64,000 bases of DNA from an uncultured Hyphomicrobiales bacterium (GTDB lineage: Bacteria; Pseudomonadota; Alphaproteobacteria; Rhizobiales; Ancalomicrobiaceae), in assembly GCA_903930435.1 (NCBI GenBank), contig CAIYYN010000020.1, positions 1-64,000 on the forward strand, read 5' to 3'. The position numbers and the translations under genes are program-made. The notes under the pieces were generated by a model, which saw nothing but the letters and a program-made list of their open reading frames with translations, made no database searches and was not told the origin of the DNA. Of this stretch, positions 43,303-56,636 are shown in pieces (positions within the stretch are counted from its first letter, which is position 1; each line of letters starts with the position of its first letter).

Positions 43303-44303
43303 TGCGACTGACGGCAGGAATCGGCGCGCTCATGCGGCATCGCGAGGCCGGCAACTTCGTGATGATTGTCCTGCTGGCCATTGTTGTCGGGCTGATCCAG
43401 CCACGGTTCCTGACGCTCGAAACGCTCAGGAACGTGATGCTGGCAATCCCACTCATCCTGATTGCCGCGATGGGGCAGATGATGGTGATCATCGCCCGTC
43501 ACGTTGATCTGTCGATGGGATCGATCCTCGGTTTTTCAGCGATTGTGGCCGGCATGATGTTCCGGGACATGCCCGATGTGCCGATACTGATCGGCGTATT
43601 GGTCGCTATCCTGGTGGGGGCCGGGCTCGGCTTCCTGAATGGGGCCATCGTCACGCTCTTCGGGCTGCCGTCGATCATCGTCACGCTCGGAACCTTGAGC
43701 CTCTATCGCGGATTTGTGTTTCTCATTTCAAATTCGAGGCAGGTTGATCCGCAATTTATCCCGCGTGCCCTGATCCAGATGTCACAGACATCACCGATCC
43801 TCGGCATTCCCTGGCTGGTGATCATCGCCTTCCTGACCGCATTGGCGTCGTATCTCTTTCTCGATCACATGCGACTGGGTCGTCAGATCTATGCGCTCGG
43901 TTCCAACCCGAGCGCCGCGCCCTTGCGAGGCATTCGCGTGGTGCCCGTAACCTTGCTGGTCTTCACGCTGTCGGGGGCGCTCGCCGGACTGGCAGGCGTC
44001 ATGTATGCGGCACGCTTTGGCTATGTGAATCCCGGGATTACGGGCGTTGGCTTCGAATTCACGGTGATTGCTTCCGTCGTGATCGGTGGCGTGTCGATTA
44101 ATGGCGGCGTCGGCACGGTGCTCGGGACGATCCTCGGCGTGATCCTGCTCGGCATGGTCAATGTCGCGCTGCCGCTCCTCGGCGTCTCGGAATTCTGGCA
44201 ATCAGCGATCCTCGGGGCCGTCATCATCGTGGCGCTACTCATCGACCGCTCGGTCCGCATCAGCGGACAACAGGCGCTCGCGGCGGAAAGGAGCGCCAGA
44301 TGA
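43299..44303 (+). CDS. Sugar ABC transporter permease 1 (RhaP-like)
   Basis: 334 residues, BPD_transp_2 family. Motifs MMVIIARHVDLSMGSILGFS, LPSIIVTLGTLSLYRGFVFL and IYALGSNPSAAPLRGIRVVP. Two different permease genes sit side by side here, as in rhamnose and autoinducer-2 type importers, so the channel is probably a heterodimer. Four-base overlaps at both ends. Confidence 0.92.
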   Translation: MMRLTAGIGALMRHREAGNFVMIVLLAIVVGLIQPRFLTLETLRNVMLAIPLILIAAMGQMMVIIARHVDLSMGSILGFSAIVAGMMFRDMPDVPILIGVLVAILVGAGLGFLNGAIVTLFGLPSIIVTLGTLSLYRGFVFLISNSRQVDPQFIPRALIQMSQTSPILGIPWLVIIAFLTALASYLFLDHMRLGRQIYALGSNPSAAPLRGIRVVPVTLLVFTLSGALAGLAGVMYAARFGYVNPGITGVGFEFTVIASVVIGGVSINGGVGTVLGTILGVILLGMVNVALPLLGVSEFWQSAILGAVIIVALLIDRSVRISGQQALAAERSAR

Positions 44304-45355
44304 CGCCAGTCGGGTCCCCCAAGCCAGTCGACGCATTGGACTCTGCGGGCCAGCAGCCAACCGCGACTGTTTCGGCACCTCAGTCGGGACGCGAATTTGC
44401 CCCGGCCCGTCCCATTTGGCAGGTGCTGCTGATCAGGCCCGAAACGGTGACGCTGGCGCTGCTGATCGGCGCGATCATTGTCGGCAGTCAGCTGTCGCGG
44501 TTCTTTCTGGATATCAGCTACATTCTGGAAAGCTCGACGCTCTATTCCGAATATTCGATTGTCGCGCTCATGCTGACGCTGGTCATCATTTCGGGCGAAA
44601 TCGACCTGTCGCCAGCCTCGATGATGGCCCTGTCTGCCTGCGTATTTGCGTCCGTGTTTCAGGCGGGCGCGCCGATCTGGCTGGCTATCCTCGCGTCATT
44701 CGCCTGCGGTCTGGCGATGGGGGCGTTTAACGCGATCCTCGTCATCGGCTTCCGCCTGCCGTCGATCATCGTCACGATTGGCACGCTGACCCTCTATCGT
44801 GGACTTGCACAAGTCCTCGCCGGAGATCGCTCGATCAGCCATTTCCCGGACTGGTTCGTTGGCATCGATTACCGGGAAATTCTCGATGTGCCGGTTCCGG
44901 TGATCCTGTTCACTGTCGCGGCAATCATCGTCGGCCTGTTCCTCGGTATGACGATCCCGGGCCGTCAGATCTACCAGATCGGCACGAATGAGATCGCCGC
45001 GCGTCATGCAGGCATTCGGGTCCAGCGCATCAAGGCGGGACTTTTCGTCGGAATGGGCCTCGTCGCCTCGTTGGCGGGCCTGATCACGGCATCACGGCTG
45101 GCGTCGGTCCGTTACGACATGGCCACGGGCGGCGAATTGCAGATGGTGCTGATGGTGATGCTCGGCGGCACCTATATTTTTGGCGGACGGGGCACAATTC
45201 TGGGAACCTTTCTGGCGTCCTGGCTGCTGGTCATCATCGCCACGGGCATGACGGTGGCCAATATTGTCGTCACGTCACAACTCATTGTGATGGGGGTTCT
45301 CCTCATCACCTCGATAATCGCGACCAACGCGATCTATGCTCGATCGCAAAGATAA
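44300..45355 (+). CDS. Sugar ABC transporter permease 2 (RhaQ-like)
   Basis: 351 residues, BPD_transp_2 family, with a longer polar N-terminus (about 45 residues) before the first helix. LVIISGEIDLSPASMMALSA, LPSIIVTIGTLTLYRGLAQV and IYQIGTNEIAARHAGIRVQR mark the family. Partner of the preceding permease; its start is inside that gene's stop. Confidence 0.92.
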   Translation: MTPVGSPKPVDALDSAGQQPTATVSAPQSGREFAPARPIWQVLLIRPETVTLALLIGAIIVGSQLSRFFLDISYILESSTLYSEYSIVALMLTLVIISGEIDLSPASMMALSACVFASVFQAGAPIWLAILASFACGLAMGAFNAILVIGFRLPSIIVTIGTLTLYRGLAQVLAGDRSISHFPDWFVGIDYREILDVPVPVILFTVAAIIVGLFLGMTIPGRQIYQIGTNEIAARHAGIRVQRIKAGLFVGMGLVASLAGLITASRLASVRYDMATGGELQMVLMVMLGGTYIFGGRGTILGTFLASWLLVIIATGMTVANIVVTSQLIVMGVLLITSIIATNAIYARSQR

Positions 45356-45385
45356 CGAGCGGGCAGGCAAAACAGGAGGAAGACA

Positions 45386-46387
45386 ATGCTCAGGAAATCA
45401 CTTATCGCCGGTCTCATTGCAGGCACTGCCCTGATGGCAACGACGGCTCTGGCCGCCGACAAGACGTCCATCGTCTATATCCCGAAAAACACGGGTAATC
45501 CCTATTTCGACAGCCTCGTGCAAGGCTTCGTCGATGGCTGCGAGAAGGCAGGCTGCACGTTCACCACGGCAGCACCGGCAACCGCCGAGGCCACGTCACA
45601 AATCCCGTTTATCACCGCGCAGACGCAGCGTGGCGTGAACGTGATCGCCATTTCGCCCAACAGCCCGGACGCGCTTGATCAGGTCTTCGATCGTGCCCGC
45701 GCCAAGGGAACCCTCGTGTTCGCGGTCAATGGCGACATTACCGGCAACACGCAGCATCGCGATGCAGCCATCCTGCCGGTCGACTTCACCAAGACGGGAC
45801 CGGGCCAGGTCGAACTGGTCGGCTCCATGATCGGCTATGAAGGCGAGATCGCGATCCTGTCGGCAACGACGGACGCTCCGGACCAGAACGCCTGGATCAA
45901 GGACATGGTCGCCACGCTGAAGTCGAACCCCAAGTACGCCAAGATGACGCTTGTCGCGACCGTCTATGGCGATGACGAGCCGCAGAAGTCGACGACGGTT
46001 GCCGAAGCGCTTCTGTCAAAATATCCGAACCTGAAGGGCATCATCGCGCCAACGACGGTCGGCATCGCTGCGGCAGCGCAGGTTGTCCAGTCCGCCGGAA
46101 AGGCGAAAACCGTGCATGTCACGGGTCTTGGCACACCGAACCAGATGCGTCCGTTCATCAAGGACGGCACCGTTTCGGCGTTCCAGCTCTGGAGCCCCTA
46201 TAACGAGGGTCTGCTGTCGGCTTATTTCGCCGTCGCTGTCAAGGAAGGCAAGATCAAGAATGAGCCCGGTGCAACGCTCGACGTGCCCGGTCTTGGCAAG
46301 GTCACAGTCGGCCCGGATCACGTAATCAACACACAAGCCGAACTGACGACCTTCAACGCTGCCAATATCGACAAGTTCAATTTCTAA
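45386..46387 (+). CDS. Sugar ABC transporter substrate-binding protein (rhamnose type, RhaS-like)
   Basis: 333 residues. Signal peptide MLRKSLIAGLIAGTALMATT with cleavage at ALA. The start of the mature part, TSIVYIPKNTGNPYFDSLVQ, then GVNVIAISPNSPDALDQVF and VYGDDEPQKS, follow rhamnose/autoinducer-2 type binding proteins. Strong ribosome site AGGAGG before ATG 45386. With two permeases and one double ATPase the importer matches the rhamnose class, but no rhamnose kinase or isomerase is nearby and the operon begins with an aldose dehydrogenase. A terminator follows at once. Confidence 0.9.
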   Translation: MLRKSLIAGLIAGTALMATTALAADKTSIVYIPKNTGNPYFDSLVQGFVDGCEKAGCTFTTAAPATAEATSQIPFITAQTQRGVNVIAISPNSPDALDQVFDRARAKGTLVFAVNGDITGNTQHRDAAILPVDFTKTGPGQVELVGSMIGYEGEIAILSATTDAPDQNAWIKDMVATLKSNPKYAKMTLVATVYGDDEPQKSTTVAEALLSKYPNLKGIIAPTTVGIAAAAQVVQSAGKAKTVHVTGLGTPNQMRPFIKDGTVSAFQLWSPYNEGLLSAYFAVAVKEGKIKNEPGATLDVPGLGKVTVGPDHVINTQAELTTFNAANIDKFNF

Positions 46388-46405
46388 GCGGTAAAGCAAG
46401 CGATC

Positions 46406-46440
46406 AAGGCACTCTCCCTCACCGGGTGAGTGCCTTTTTA
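46406..46440 (+). terminator. Intrinsic terminator after the rhamnose-type binding protein gene
   Basis: Nine-base stem AAGGCACTC / GAGTGCCTT with a 13-base loop, running into TTTTT. An alternative inner stem CTCAC-CGG-GTGAG is possible. It ends the 40723-46387 operon and stands between convergent genes. Confidence 0.85.
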
Positions 46441-46442
46441 TA

Positions 46443-47855
<1,413 letters not shown>

Positions 47856-47880
47856 TCACCACGACAAAATAGCCGCGAGG

Positions 47881-48774
47881 TCAGAGCTGCACATATTTGC
47901 GCCAATTGTGCTCTTCGCGGAAGCCGAGGATCTCGCGTGCCTTCCGGTTTGACAGGGGCGCTTCATAGGGTCCGAGTGGACGCGTGACCGGAACATTCGG
48001 GCAGAAACGCTTGAGCACGTCAGCAGTCGGCTCGCGCGTGGTAATGGTGTCATTGACCGCGTTGAAGACCTGAAACCCAAGCCCATCCTTCTCGATGCAC
48101 AGGTGGACGATCTCGCCGAGATCGCGGGCATCGATATAGCTCCAGGCGTTCCGCTTGCGGGTTTCCGGCTTGGCAATGAAGGTCCGGAACTTGTCGTAGC
48201 CATCGGGCTCAATGACGTTGCCGATCCTGAGCGCGTAAATGTCGACGCCATAGCGCATGGCAAAGGCGCGCGCCGTCTTCTCGTTCACGACCTTTGACAG
48301 GCCATAGCTGTCCATCGGGTCAGTGTCATAGTCTTCTTCGAGCGGGAAAGACTTGAAGTCCTTTTCGCCCTCGGCAAAGCAGACGCCGTAGGTCGTCTCG
48401 CTTGAGGCGATGATGATCTTCTTCACGCCGAGTTTGCAGGCAGCTTCGATGACATTGTAGGTGCTCATGACGTTTGCAAAATACGTCTTGTTGTCCGGCT
48501 CGATCAACACGCGGGGAATGGCGGCAAAGTGCACGACAGCGTCCGGCGCGCGCGGAACGTGACCATCGTCAAATCCGTCAAAACCATAGTGGGTTGTCAG
48601 GGCATTGAAGGTCTGGCCGCTGTCTGTGAGATCGGTAATCAGGGTGTTGACCCCGGGCTGGGCCAGCGGTTTCAGGTCGAGATTGAGGACCTTGTAACCC
48701 TTTGCCAACAAATGCGGAATCGCATGCCGCCCTGCCCTGCCCGTACCGCCTGTAAAAATGACCCGCTTTGACAC
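47881..48774 (-). CDS. NAD(P)-dependent epimerase/dehydratase
   Basis: 297 residues from GTG 48774, eight bases after GGGAGA. Extended short-chain dehydrogenase: VIFTGGTGRAGRHAIPHLL binds NAD(P), and YGLSKVVNEK gives the catalytic Tyr-x-x-x-Lys. DAVVHFAAIPRVL is the fold's beta-4 motif. Members epimerise, dehydrate or oxidise nucleotide sugars or uronates. It lies 127 bp upstream of dgdA on the same strand and divergent from the amine oxidase. The substrate is not evident; a role in sugar metabolism linked to the importers on the other side of dgdA is possible. Confidence 0.87.
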   Translation of the reverse strand: MSKRVIFTGGTGRAGRHAIPHLLAKGYKVLNLDLKPLAQPGVNTLITDLTDSGQTFNALTTHYGFDGFDDGHVPRAPDAVVHFAAIPRVLIEPDNKTYFANVMSTYNVIEAACKLGVKKIIIASSETTYGVCFAEGEKDFKSFPLEEDYDTDPMDSYGLSKVVNEKTARAFAMRYGVDIYALRIGNVIEPDGYDKFRTFIAKPETRKRNAWSYIDARDLGEIVHLCIEKDGLGFQVFNAVNDTITTREPTADVLKRFCPNVPVTRPLGPYEAPLSNRKAREILGFREEHNWRKYVQL

Positions 48775-49020
48775 CTGAAAATCTCCCGTTCACTTTTTTA
48801 CCGAAACAGCACTGTGCGCTCGACATCACCCGATCAATGACGACAAGGCGCAAGCGTTAGTCCCAAATCTGCTGATTGAGATAGCAGACTGGCATGCAGT
48901 TGAGAGCCTTTTCAGCACGCTGGTCAGCCCTGCGTCCGTCAAGAAACGTTTCAATCAAATTCCTCTATCGTCGCGACAAGTTCCGTCTTATCGTCTGGCC
49001 TTTTCAAAGGGATAGACAGA

Positions 49021-50304
49021 ATGGAAACTGATCCTCGTTCGCATGGCCTGTTGCGGCAGACAGCACCGGCGGCCCCGCCAACGTCACCGTTAACGGGAGA
49101 CGTCACGGCCGATGTCGTAATCATCGGCGCTGGCTACACCGGATTGTCGGCAGCCCTGCATCTGGCAGAGGCCGGCCAACGGGTCATCGTGCTTGAGGCC
49201 AGAGAAGTCGGCTTTGGCGGCGCGGGCCGGAACTCCGGGCTGGTCAATGCGGGTGTCTGGATGATGCCGGATGACGTCGAAGAAACCCTGCCCGGCGATT
49301 ATGGTGCGCGTCTGCTGAAGCTTCTCGGCAATGGCCCGCAATATGTCTTCGAGGTCATAGAGAAATACGGCATCAAATGCGAGACCACTCGTACAGGTAC
49401 CCTGCATTGCGGCGTCGGCGAGGAAGGGCTTGAAGAATTGCGCAAGCGCGAGCAGCAGTGGCAGGCGCGCGGTGCGCCCGTCAGGCTCCTCGATGCGGCG
49501 GAAACAGCCGCCAAGATCGGCACCAATGCCTATCGTGGTGCCCTGCTCGATTTGCGTGCCGGTACCATCCAGCCGCTGGCCTACGCTCGCGGTCTGGCAA
49601 CAGCCGCCATAACTGCGGGCGCAACAATCCATACCGAGAGCGCTGCGACCGGCTACGAGAAGACGGCCAATGGCTGGCGTGTCACAACGTCAGGCGGCTC
49701 GGTAACCGCCAAATGGGTGATCCCGGCTGGCGAGGCCTTTTCAGTTGGTCCGTTTGCAGCGGTACGGACCGAACAGGTGCGATTGCCCTATTATCACTTC
49801 TCGACGCCCGTGCTCTCCGACAATATCCGCCGGTCAATCCTGCCCGAGCGCCAGGGTTGCTGGGACACGCGGGAAATCCTGTGTTCCTATCGGATGGACG
49901 ATAACGGTCGCCTTGTGTTCGGCAGTGTCGGCGCCTTGCGCAACACCGGGTTGGGCATTCACAAGGCCTATACCGAGCGCGCGCTCGCCAAACTGTTTCC
50001 GGCGCTGGAGGGAATCAAGGTCGAGGCTGGGTGGTATGGCTGGATCGGCATGACGGATGATTCCGTCCCGCGCTTTCATCGCTTTGCACCGGAGATCGTC
50101 GGGTTCAGCGGCTATAATGGTCGCGGCATTTCACCGGGGACAAATTTCGGTCGCGTCCTCGCCGATCTGATCCTCGGGCGGATTGAAGAGGCGGAATTGC
50201 CGTTGCCAGTCACGGACCCCAAGGATGCCAGCTGGCGTCACATCAAGGAACCCTATTATGAGGTGGGTGCGCAGATCGCCCATATCGTCGACGCCCGTTT
50301 CTGA
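49021..50304 (+). CDS. FAD-dependent oxidoreductase (DAO family; L-pipecolate oxidase or gamma-glutamylputrescine oxidase-like)
   Basis: 427 residues. N-terminal FAD motif DVVIIGAGYTGLSAALHLAE followed by EAREVGFGGAGRNSG, the PuuB/AmaA-type signature. The C-terminal GFSGYNGRGISPGTNFGRVL completes FAD binding. Such enzymes oxidise secondary amines to imines. The ALDH7-family gene starts 42 bp downstream. In Pseudomonas putida the same pair (amaA-amaB) degrades L-pipecolate, an intermediate of D-lysine breakdown, so L-pipecolate oxidase is my first guess; a putrescine-pathway oxidase cannot be excluded by eye. Confidence 0.83.
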   Translation: METDPRSHGLLRQTAPAAPPTSPLTGDVTADVVIIGAGYTGLSAALHLAEAGQRVIVLEAREVGFGGAGRNSGLVNAGVWMMPDDVEETLPGDYGARLLKLLGNGPQYVFEVIEKYGIKCETTRTGTLHCGVGEEGLEELRKREQQWQARGAPVRLLDAAETAAKIGTNAYRGALLDLRAGTIQPLAYARGLATAAITAGATIHTESAATGYEKTANGWRVTTSGGSVTAKWVIPAGEAFSVGPFAAVRTEQVRLPYYHFSTPVLSDNIRRSILPERQGCWDTREILCSYRMDDNGRLVFGSVGALRNTGLGIHKAYTERALAKLFPALEGIKVEAGWYGWIGMTDDSVPRFHRFAPEIVGFSGYNGRGISPGTNFGRVLADLILGRIEEAELPLPVTDPKDASWRHIKEPYYEVGAQIAHIVDARF

Positions 50305-50346
50305 CGTTTAAAAAACCGGGGCTCAAGCCCTCAGAAAGACTGTACC

Positions 50347-51873
<1,527 letters not shown>

Positions 51874-51891
51874 AATCCCATGCCCCTGAGC

Positions 51892-51918
51892 GATGTCGCC
51901 AGACCGATTGGCGGCATC
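51892..51918 (+). terminator. Possible hairpin after the ALDH gene
   Basis: GATGTCGCCA and TGGCGGCATC form a ten-pair stem (one G-U) with a seven-base loop, 19 bp after the stop codon. It lacks a T run, so it could be a weak or factor-assisted terminator or an mRNA-stabilising hairpin. Confidence 0.4.
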
Positions 51919-52108
51919 GGTGCATTCGACTGATTTGTCGCAAATTTGAAGGTGGTTGCCGATTTATCCACCTTCGATGACTGTGATGTGAAAACACGCT
52001 GGACAGAGGCAATGTCACTGACTATAACGCCCCCACTTCCAGTGAACGCGCCATCAGCGTTCAGCTGACAAGGACCGGCTCGCAGATCGGTTTAGCGAGT
52101 TGGTAGAT

Positions 52109-52184
<76 letters not shown>

Positions 52185-52401
52185 TTTTTTTGATGCGTTC
52201 ACGGCAACACAACACCAGAACTGCAGCGCGTATACAATCGGACATGCCTTGAGCATACGATCGTATTGATATGTAAAAAATTGAATATAGAAACCGAAAT
52301 ACTCGCCCCTTGCGTCTGGCTTAAATCTGAGTACTAGTATTCATACTAGACGGTGTGCGGACATCACAACTTTTAGTCTGTATTAACAATTAATCAACTC
52401 C

Positions 52402-54153
52402 ATGATGATAATAAATAAAATCATGAATTATGCGGGTTCCAACTCTAAACCAAACAATGCACAGACGCATGATGCGTCTGCTCAGGTTGAAGCCTATTTG
52501 CGCTCCGCACCTGCCATGATTCATTCCATTAACAGTGATGGTCGCATCCGCTTTGTCAGCGACTTCTGGCTGGAGAAGCTCGGCTATGACCGACGTGACG
52601 TCGTTGGCGCGTCGTCGTTGGATTTTCTGACACCCGCATCTCGCGAAAAAGCGCTGAAGATTGTTCAACCTCAACTTTTCAAGCGAGGATTTATCCACGA
52701 CGTCGAATATCAGGTGATCCGCAAGGATGGAACTTTGCTTGATGTTCTCGTGTCCGCCTTCGTCCATGATCGTGAATCGGCTGATCCAAAATCACTTTCG
52801 TTCATTACCGATATCACCGGTCAAAAAGCGGCGGAGCGCAAACTGATCGAAAGCGAGAGCAAGTATCGCGGCATCGTCGAGGATCAGACGGAACTGGTCA
52901 GTCTAGCCGACCCAGACTTTAACTTGCTGTTCGTGAACACGGCCTATGCGAAGCATTATGGAACCGACCCTTTCAAAATGATCGGTCGCAACATTTTCGA
53001 CTTTGTGTCGAGCGACGGCCATAAGTCCCTGCGAGATCATCTGACACGCACCATTGCGTCTATAGAAACGCAGCATGACGAAAATCAAGTGACCTTGCAC
53101 GATGGCACGGTTCGATGGGTTGCGTGGTCCAACCGGGCAATCCGCAACGGCGACGGACAGGTCACGGCAATCCATTCCGTCGGACGTGACATTCATGAAC
53201 GCAAGATGGCAGAAGCAAAGCTGATCGAGAGCGAGCAGCGCTATCGGATGCTAGCAGACCACAGCACGGATATGGTGTTCCAGTTTGATGTCAATCTGGT
53301 CCGGAAATACATTTCACCTGCCTGCCAGGAGATTCTCGGCTACACGCCCGATGAATTGATTGGCAACAGGGCACTCCTCGCGGTTCATCCGGACGATCTG
53401 GAAGAGGTTCAATCCGGCTTTCTGGACATTGCCGAAGGGCGGCGCGAGCGCGGCTCGTTTACGCATCGAATCCAGCACAGGGATGGCCGCTGGCTTTGGG
53501 TTGAAGCAGCCTTGCGCTCGACGAGAGACCCGTTTAACGGCCAGCCAAACGGTCTGATCGGTGCGCTGCGCGACATCACCGCCAAAAAGGAAGTCGAAGA
53601 AAAACTGGCCGCCGTCAATCGGCAGCTTGCCATTCTGGCGGCTCAAGACGGCTTGACCCAGCTCTATAATCGACGGTCATTTGATGAGATGCTTGCACGC
53701 GAGGTCAAGATCGCCCGGCGTGAGGGAACCACCCTGTCGCTGCTGATGATCGATGTCGACGGATTCAAGGCCTACAACGACAGGTACGGGCATCCGGCAG
53801 GAGACGACGTGTTGCGTCAGGTCAGCGCCACGATCCAAAGCTCGCTCAAGCGACCGGGCGACCTTGTGGCGCGGTATGGTGGCGAAGAGTTTGCGGTCCT
53901 GTTGCCAAATACCGATCAGACCGGCGCCGCTCAGGTGGCCGAAATCATTCGTGCCAATGTGGCGCAGCTTGGTCTGGAGCACCGGTCAAGTGACTGGGGG
54001 ATCATCACGGTCAGTGTCGGCGTCGCCTCGGCGGCCAACAGTATCAGTACCAGGTTGCGGCAGGACGCTTTGCTGAAGCAATCGGACAAGGCACTCTACA
54101 ACGCCAAACGATCCGGGCGGAATACTGTGTCAATCAAGGGTGAAAAAGCCTGA
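52402..54153 (+). CDS. PAS-PAS-PAS-GGDEF diguanylate cyclase
   Basis: 583 residues, cytoplasmic (no membrane helix). Three PAS domains at about 30-145, 155-272 and 280-402, separated by [13 protein letters not shown] and [14 protein letters not shown] linkers, feed a GGDEF domain (about 415-578). The active site GGEEF is at 493-497 and an inhibitory RxxD site (RPGD) lies at 484-487, so cyclic-di-GMP synthesis and product feedback both look intact. No EAL domain. The first ATG lies in an AT-rich leader after the tRNA gene with no clear ribosome site; ATG 52402 or 52405 or 52423 could start it. The signal sensed is unknown. Stands alone. Confidence 0.92.
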   Translation: MMIINKIMNYAGSNSKPNNAQTHDASAQVEAYLRSAPAMIHSINSDGRIRFVSDFWLEKLGYDRRDVVGASSLDFLTPASREKALKIVQPQLFKRGFIHDVEYQVIRKDGTLLDVLVSAFVHDRESADPKSLSFITDITGQKAAERKLIESESKYRGIVEDQTELVSLADPDFNLLFVNTAYAKHYGTDPFKMIGRNIFDFVSSDGHKSLRDHLTRTIASIETQHDENQVTLHDGTVRWVAWSNRAIRNGDGQVTAIHSVGRDIHERKMAEAKLIESEQRYRMLADHSTDMVFQFDVNLVRKYISPACQEILGYTPDELIGNRALLAVHPDDLEEVQSGFLDIAEGRRERGSFTHRIQHRDGRWLWVEAALRSTRDPFNGQPNGLIGALRDITAKKEVEEKLAAVNRQLAILAAQDGLTQLYNRRSFDEMLAREVKIARREGTTLSLLMIDVDGFKAYNDRYGHPAGDDVLRQVSATIQSSLKRPGDLVARYGGEEFAVLLPNTDQTGAAQVAEIIRANVAQLGLEHRSSDWGIITVSVGVASAANSISTRLRQDALLKQSDKALYNAKRSGRNTVSIKGEKA

Positions 54154-54221
54154 CGATGTGAGCACATGGGATCCAAGATCGAAAGCTTCGACAGCAACTT
54201 TTCAAAGGCCCTGCGCAAGCA

Positions 54222-54923
54222 TCAAACGCCAAGATACGCCTTGCGCACGGACTCATCGGCAGCAATTTCCGCCGCTGTGCCACTCATGACGACGCGACCG
54301 GTCTGTAGCACATAGGCTCGGTCGGCGATCGAGAGAGCCTCCGACAGTCTTTGTTCGACGAGAAGAATTGTCACGCCCAAGGCGCGGATACGAACAACAG
54401 CCGCGAAGATGTCGTCCACCAGACGCGGCATGATGCCCTGGCTCGGTTCATCGAGCATGAGCAGGCGCGGTTGCGTCATCAGGGCGCGTCCGATCGCCAG
54501 CATCTGTTGTTCGCCGCCGGATAATGTGCCGGCTCGCTGCTTGAGCCGTTCACCCAAACGCGGGAACAGATCAAAGACCAGATCCAGAGGCTTGAAACGG
54601 TCGGGATCGCCCCGTTTCGCATAGGCTCCAAGCCGAAGGTTGTCGTTCACTGTCAGGCGAGGAAACAGACGCCGTCCCTCCGGCACGAGATTGATCCCCA
54701 ATCGGGCGATCTTGTGCGACGCCAGTCCGGAAATGTCCTCGCCATCAAATCGGATAGCCCCTTCAATCGCGACTTGCCCGGCGATAGACTTCAAAAGCGT
54801 CGACTTGCCCGCACCATTGGCGCCAACCACGGTGACGATCTCGCCCGCATTTACCGTGAGGCTGATGCCTTGCAGCGCTTTCAGTCCGCGATAGCTTGCC
54901 GAGAGGCTCTCAAGCTGCAGCAT
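54222..54923 (-). CDS. livF: Branched-chain amino acid type ABC transporter ATP-binding protein LivF
   Basis: About 233 residues from ATG 54923, inside the livG end. Walker A VVGANGAGKSTLL, signature LSGGEQQMLAIGRALM, Walker B LLMLDEPSQGI, and the LivF-specific NLVPEGRRLFPRLTV. Last gene of the hyuAB-liv operon. With LivG it energises uptake through LivH-LivM. Confidence 0.94.
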   Translation of the reverse strand: MLQLESLSASYRGLKALQGISLTVNAGEIVTVVGANGAGKSTLLKSIAGQVAIEGAIRFDGEDISGLASHKIARLGINLVPEGRRLFPRLTVNDNLRLGAYAKRGDPDRFKPLDLVFDLFPRLGERLKQRAGTLSGGEQQMLAIGRALMTQPRLLMLDEPSQGIMPRLVDDIFAAVVRIRALGVTILLVEQRLSEALSIADRAYVLQTGRVVMSGTAAEIAADESVRKAYLGV

Positions 54924-55638
54924 AACGATCCCCGAGATAGGCACGGATGACATCGGGATGGCGGACGACCTCTGTGGGCAGGCCCTCAGTCAACACCTTG
55001 CCCAGATGCAAGACGACGGCGCGATCGATCAGCGGCAGCAGGACCTCCATCACATGTTCGACCATGATGATGGTGACGCCAGACGCCCTGACATCCCGGA
55101 TCAATTGCACGCCTGCCTGCGCTTCCGTCGGGGTCAAGCCCGTGAGCATTTCATCCAGCAGCAGAATGCGCGGCTCGGTCGCCAGGGCTCGGGCGACCTC
55201 CAGCCGGCGCTTCTCTGGCGGCGACAGGAGATGGGCAGGCGTATCGACACGTCCCGACAAGCCAGCAAAGTCCAGCACGCTCTCGGCCTTCTTCATGGCC
55301 TTACCCGGCGAATTCGTGCGGGCGAAGGCACCGACCATGACATTTTCCAGGACGGTCATGCTGTCGAAGCTACGCACCACCTGAAATGTGCGGGCGATCC
55401 CAAGGCGCGCGCACACCACCGGCCCTCGGCCTGAAATCCTGACCCCATCAAGCCGGATTTCACCGGAATCAGGTTCAACCTCACCCGAGATCGAGTTGAA
55501 CAGCGAGGTCTTGCCCGCGCCATTCGGGCCAATCAACCCCAGGATCTCGCCCTGATGCACATTGAAGGAGATGTCGCTGTTAGCTGCGACACCACCAAAA
55601 GTCTTGCTGACCTTGTCGACTTCGAGGAGGTGGCTCAT
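54910..55638 (-). CDS. livG: Branched-chain amino acid type ABC transporter ATP-binding protein LivG
   Basis: 242 residues. Walker A GPNGAGKTSLFNSISG, LivG-type CARLGIARTFQVVRSFDSMT. The signature is reduced to LLSPPEKRRLEVARALA (no LSGG), as in many LivG proteins, and Walker B ILLLDEMLTGLT. Four-base overlap with livM upstream and 14 bp with livF downstream. Confidence 0.93.
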   Translation of the reverse strand: MSHLLEVDKVSKTFGGVAANSDISFNVHQGEILGLIGPNGAGKTSLFNSISGEVEPDSGEIRLDGVRISGRGPVVCARLGIARTFQVVRSFDSMTVLENVMVGAFARTNSPGKAMKKAESVLDFAGLSGRVDTPAHLLSPPEKRRLEVARALATEPRILLLDEMLTGLTPTEAQAGVQLIRDVRASGVTIIMVEHVMEVLLPLIDRAVVLHLGKVLTEGLPTEVVRHPDVIRAYLGDRYAAA

Positions 55639-56636
55639 CGTGCACCCTCCGGCTTGCGAAACAGTCCCAAAAGGCTGATCAGGCCTTGCGGTCGCGCCAG
55701 AGCAATCAGCACGATCAGCGCCCCGTAGATCATCAGATCAAGGCCCGACCCTGAGCTGCCGAGATAGCTGCTCGACAATTCCTTCAGCGGGATGAGGAGC
55801 GCGCTGCCGACCAGCGGCCCCCAGAGCGTACCGACACCGCCAAGCACGGCGGGTAGAGCAATCAGGATCGAGAGATTGCCCGACATGATGCTGTCCGGGT
55901 CAATATATCCGACGAATTGCGCGAAGATGGCGCCACCAATACCCGTCAGGCAGCCACTGATGGCGGCAGCGGCCATCTTTGAGGGAAACACACGTACCGC
56001 CAGGCTGCGGGCGGCAGTCACGTCATCTTTGACGGCTCGCCAGGAATAGCCCCAACGCGAACCTTCGATGATCCAGGCGATGATCCAGGCAAGTCCGGCG
56101 TAGGCGATTACCAGATAGAGCCACGGGACCTTGGTCACGCGGAATTGCAGCTCGACAAGTGACTCATGCTTGAAGGGGATATTGATACCGCTCGCGCCGC
56201 CAATGAAATCCCAGTTCAGGAACAGGAGATAGCCGATTTCGCCGACGACGACGGTCGCAATGGCGTAATAATGGCCCGACAGGCGAAAGCACGGCCAGCC
56301 GACAAGCAGCGCGAATAGGCCGCCCACCAGCCCACCGGCAAACATGCCGAGCGTCGGCGGAATACCCAGCTTCACATAAAGCATCGTTGAGACATAGGCA
56401 CCGATGCCGAAATAGAGCGCATGGCCGAGTGAAACCTGACCGCAGTAGCCTCCAAGGATATTCCAGGCTTGGGCAAGACCGGCATAGAGGATCGTCAGGA
56501 TGATCAGGTTCTGGGTATAGACGTCCTTCACGACCAGCGGCAGAAGACACAGACCCGCAAGCACAATCAGGCCAACAATCAGTTCCAGTCGGCGGCGGCG
56601 CTGGATCGAATTATGTCCGAGGATCGATCCAGCCAT
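55635..56636 (-). CDS. livM: Branched-chain amino acid type ABC transporter permease LivM
   Basis: 333 residues, about nine membrane helices. WNILGGYCGQVSLGHALYFG is the LivM hallmark, and SWRAVKDDVTAARSLAVRVF is the cytoplasmic coupling loop. Start and stop overlap livH by one base (TAATG) and livG by four. Forms the channel with LivH. Confidence 0.94.
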   Translation of the reverse strand: MAGSILGHNSIQRRRRLELIVGLIVLAGLCLLPLVVKDVYTQNLIILTILYAGLAQAWNILGGYCGQVSLGHALYFGIGAYVSTMLYVKLGIPPTLGMFAGGLVGGLFALLVGWPCFRLSGHYYAIATVVVGEIGYLLFLNWDFIGGASGINIPFKHESLVELQFRVTKVPWLYLVIAYAGLAWIIAWIIEGSRWGYSWRAVKDDVTAARSLAVRVFPSKMAAAAISGCLTGIGGAIFAQFVGYIDPDSIMSGNLSILIALPAVLGGVGTLWGPLVGSALLIPLKELSSSYLGSSGSGLDLMIYGALIVLIALARPQGLISLLGLFRKPEGAR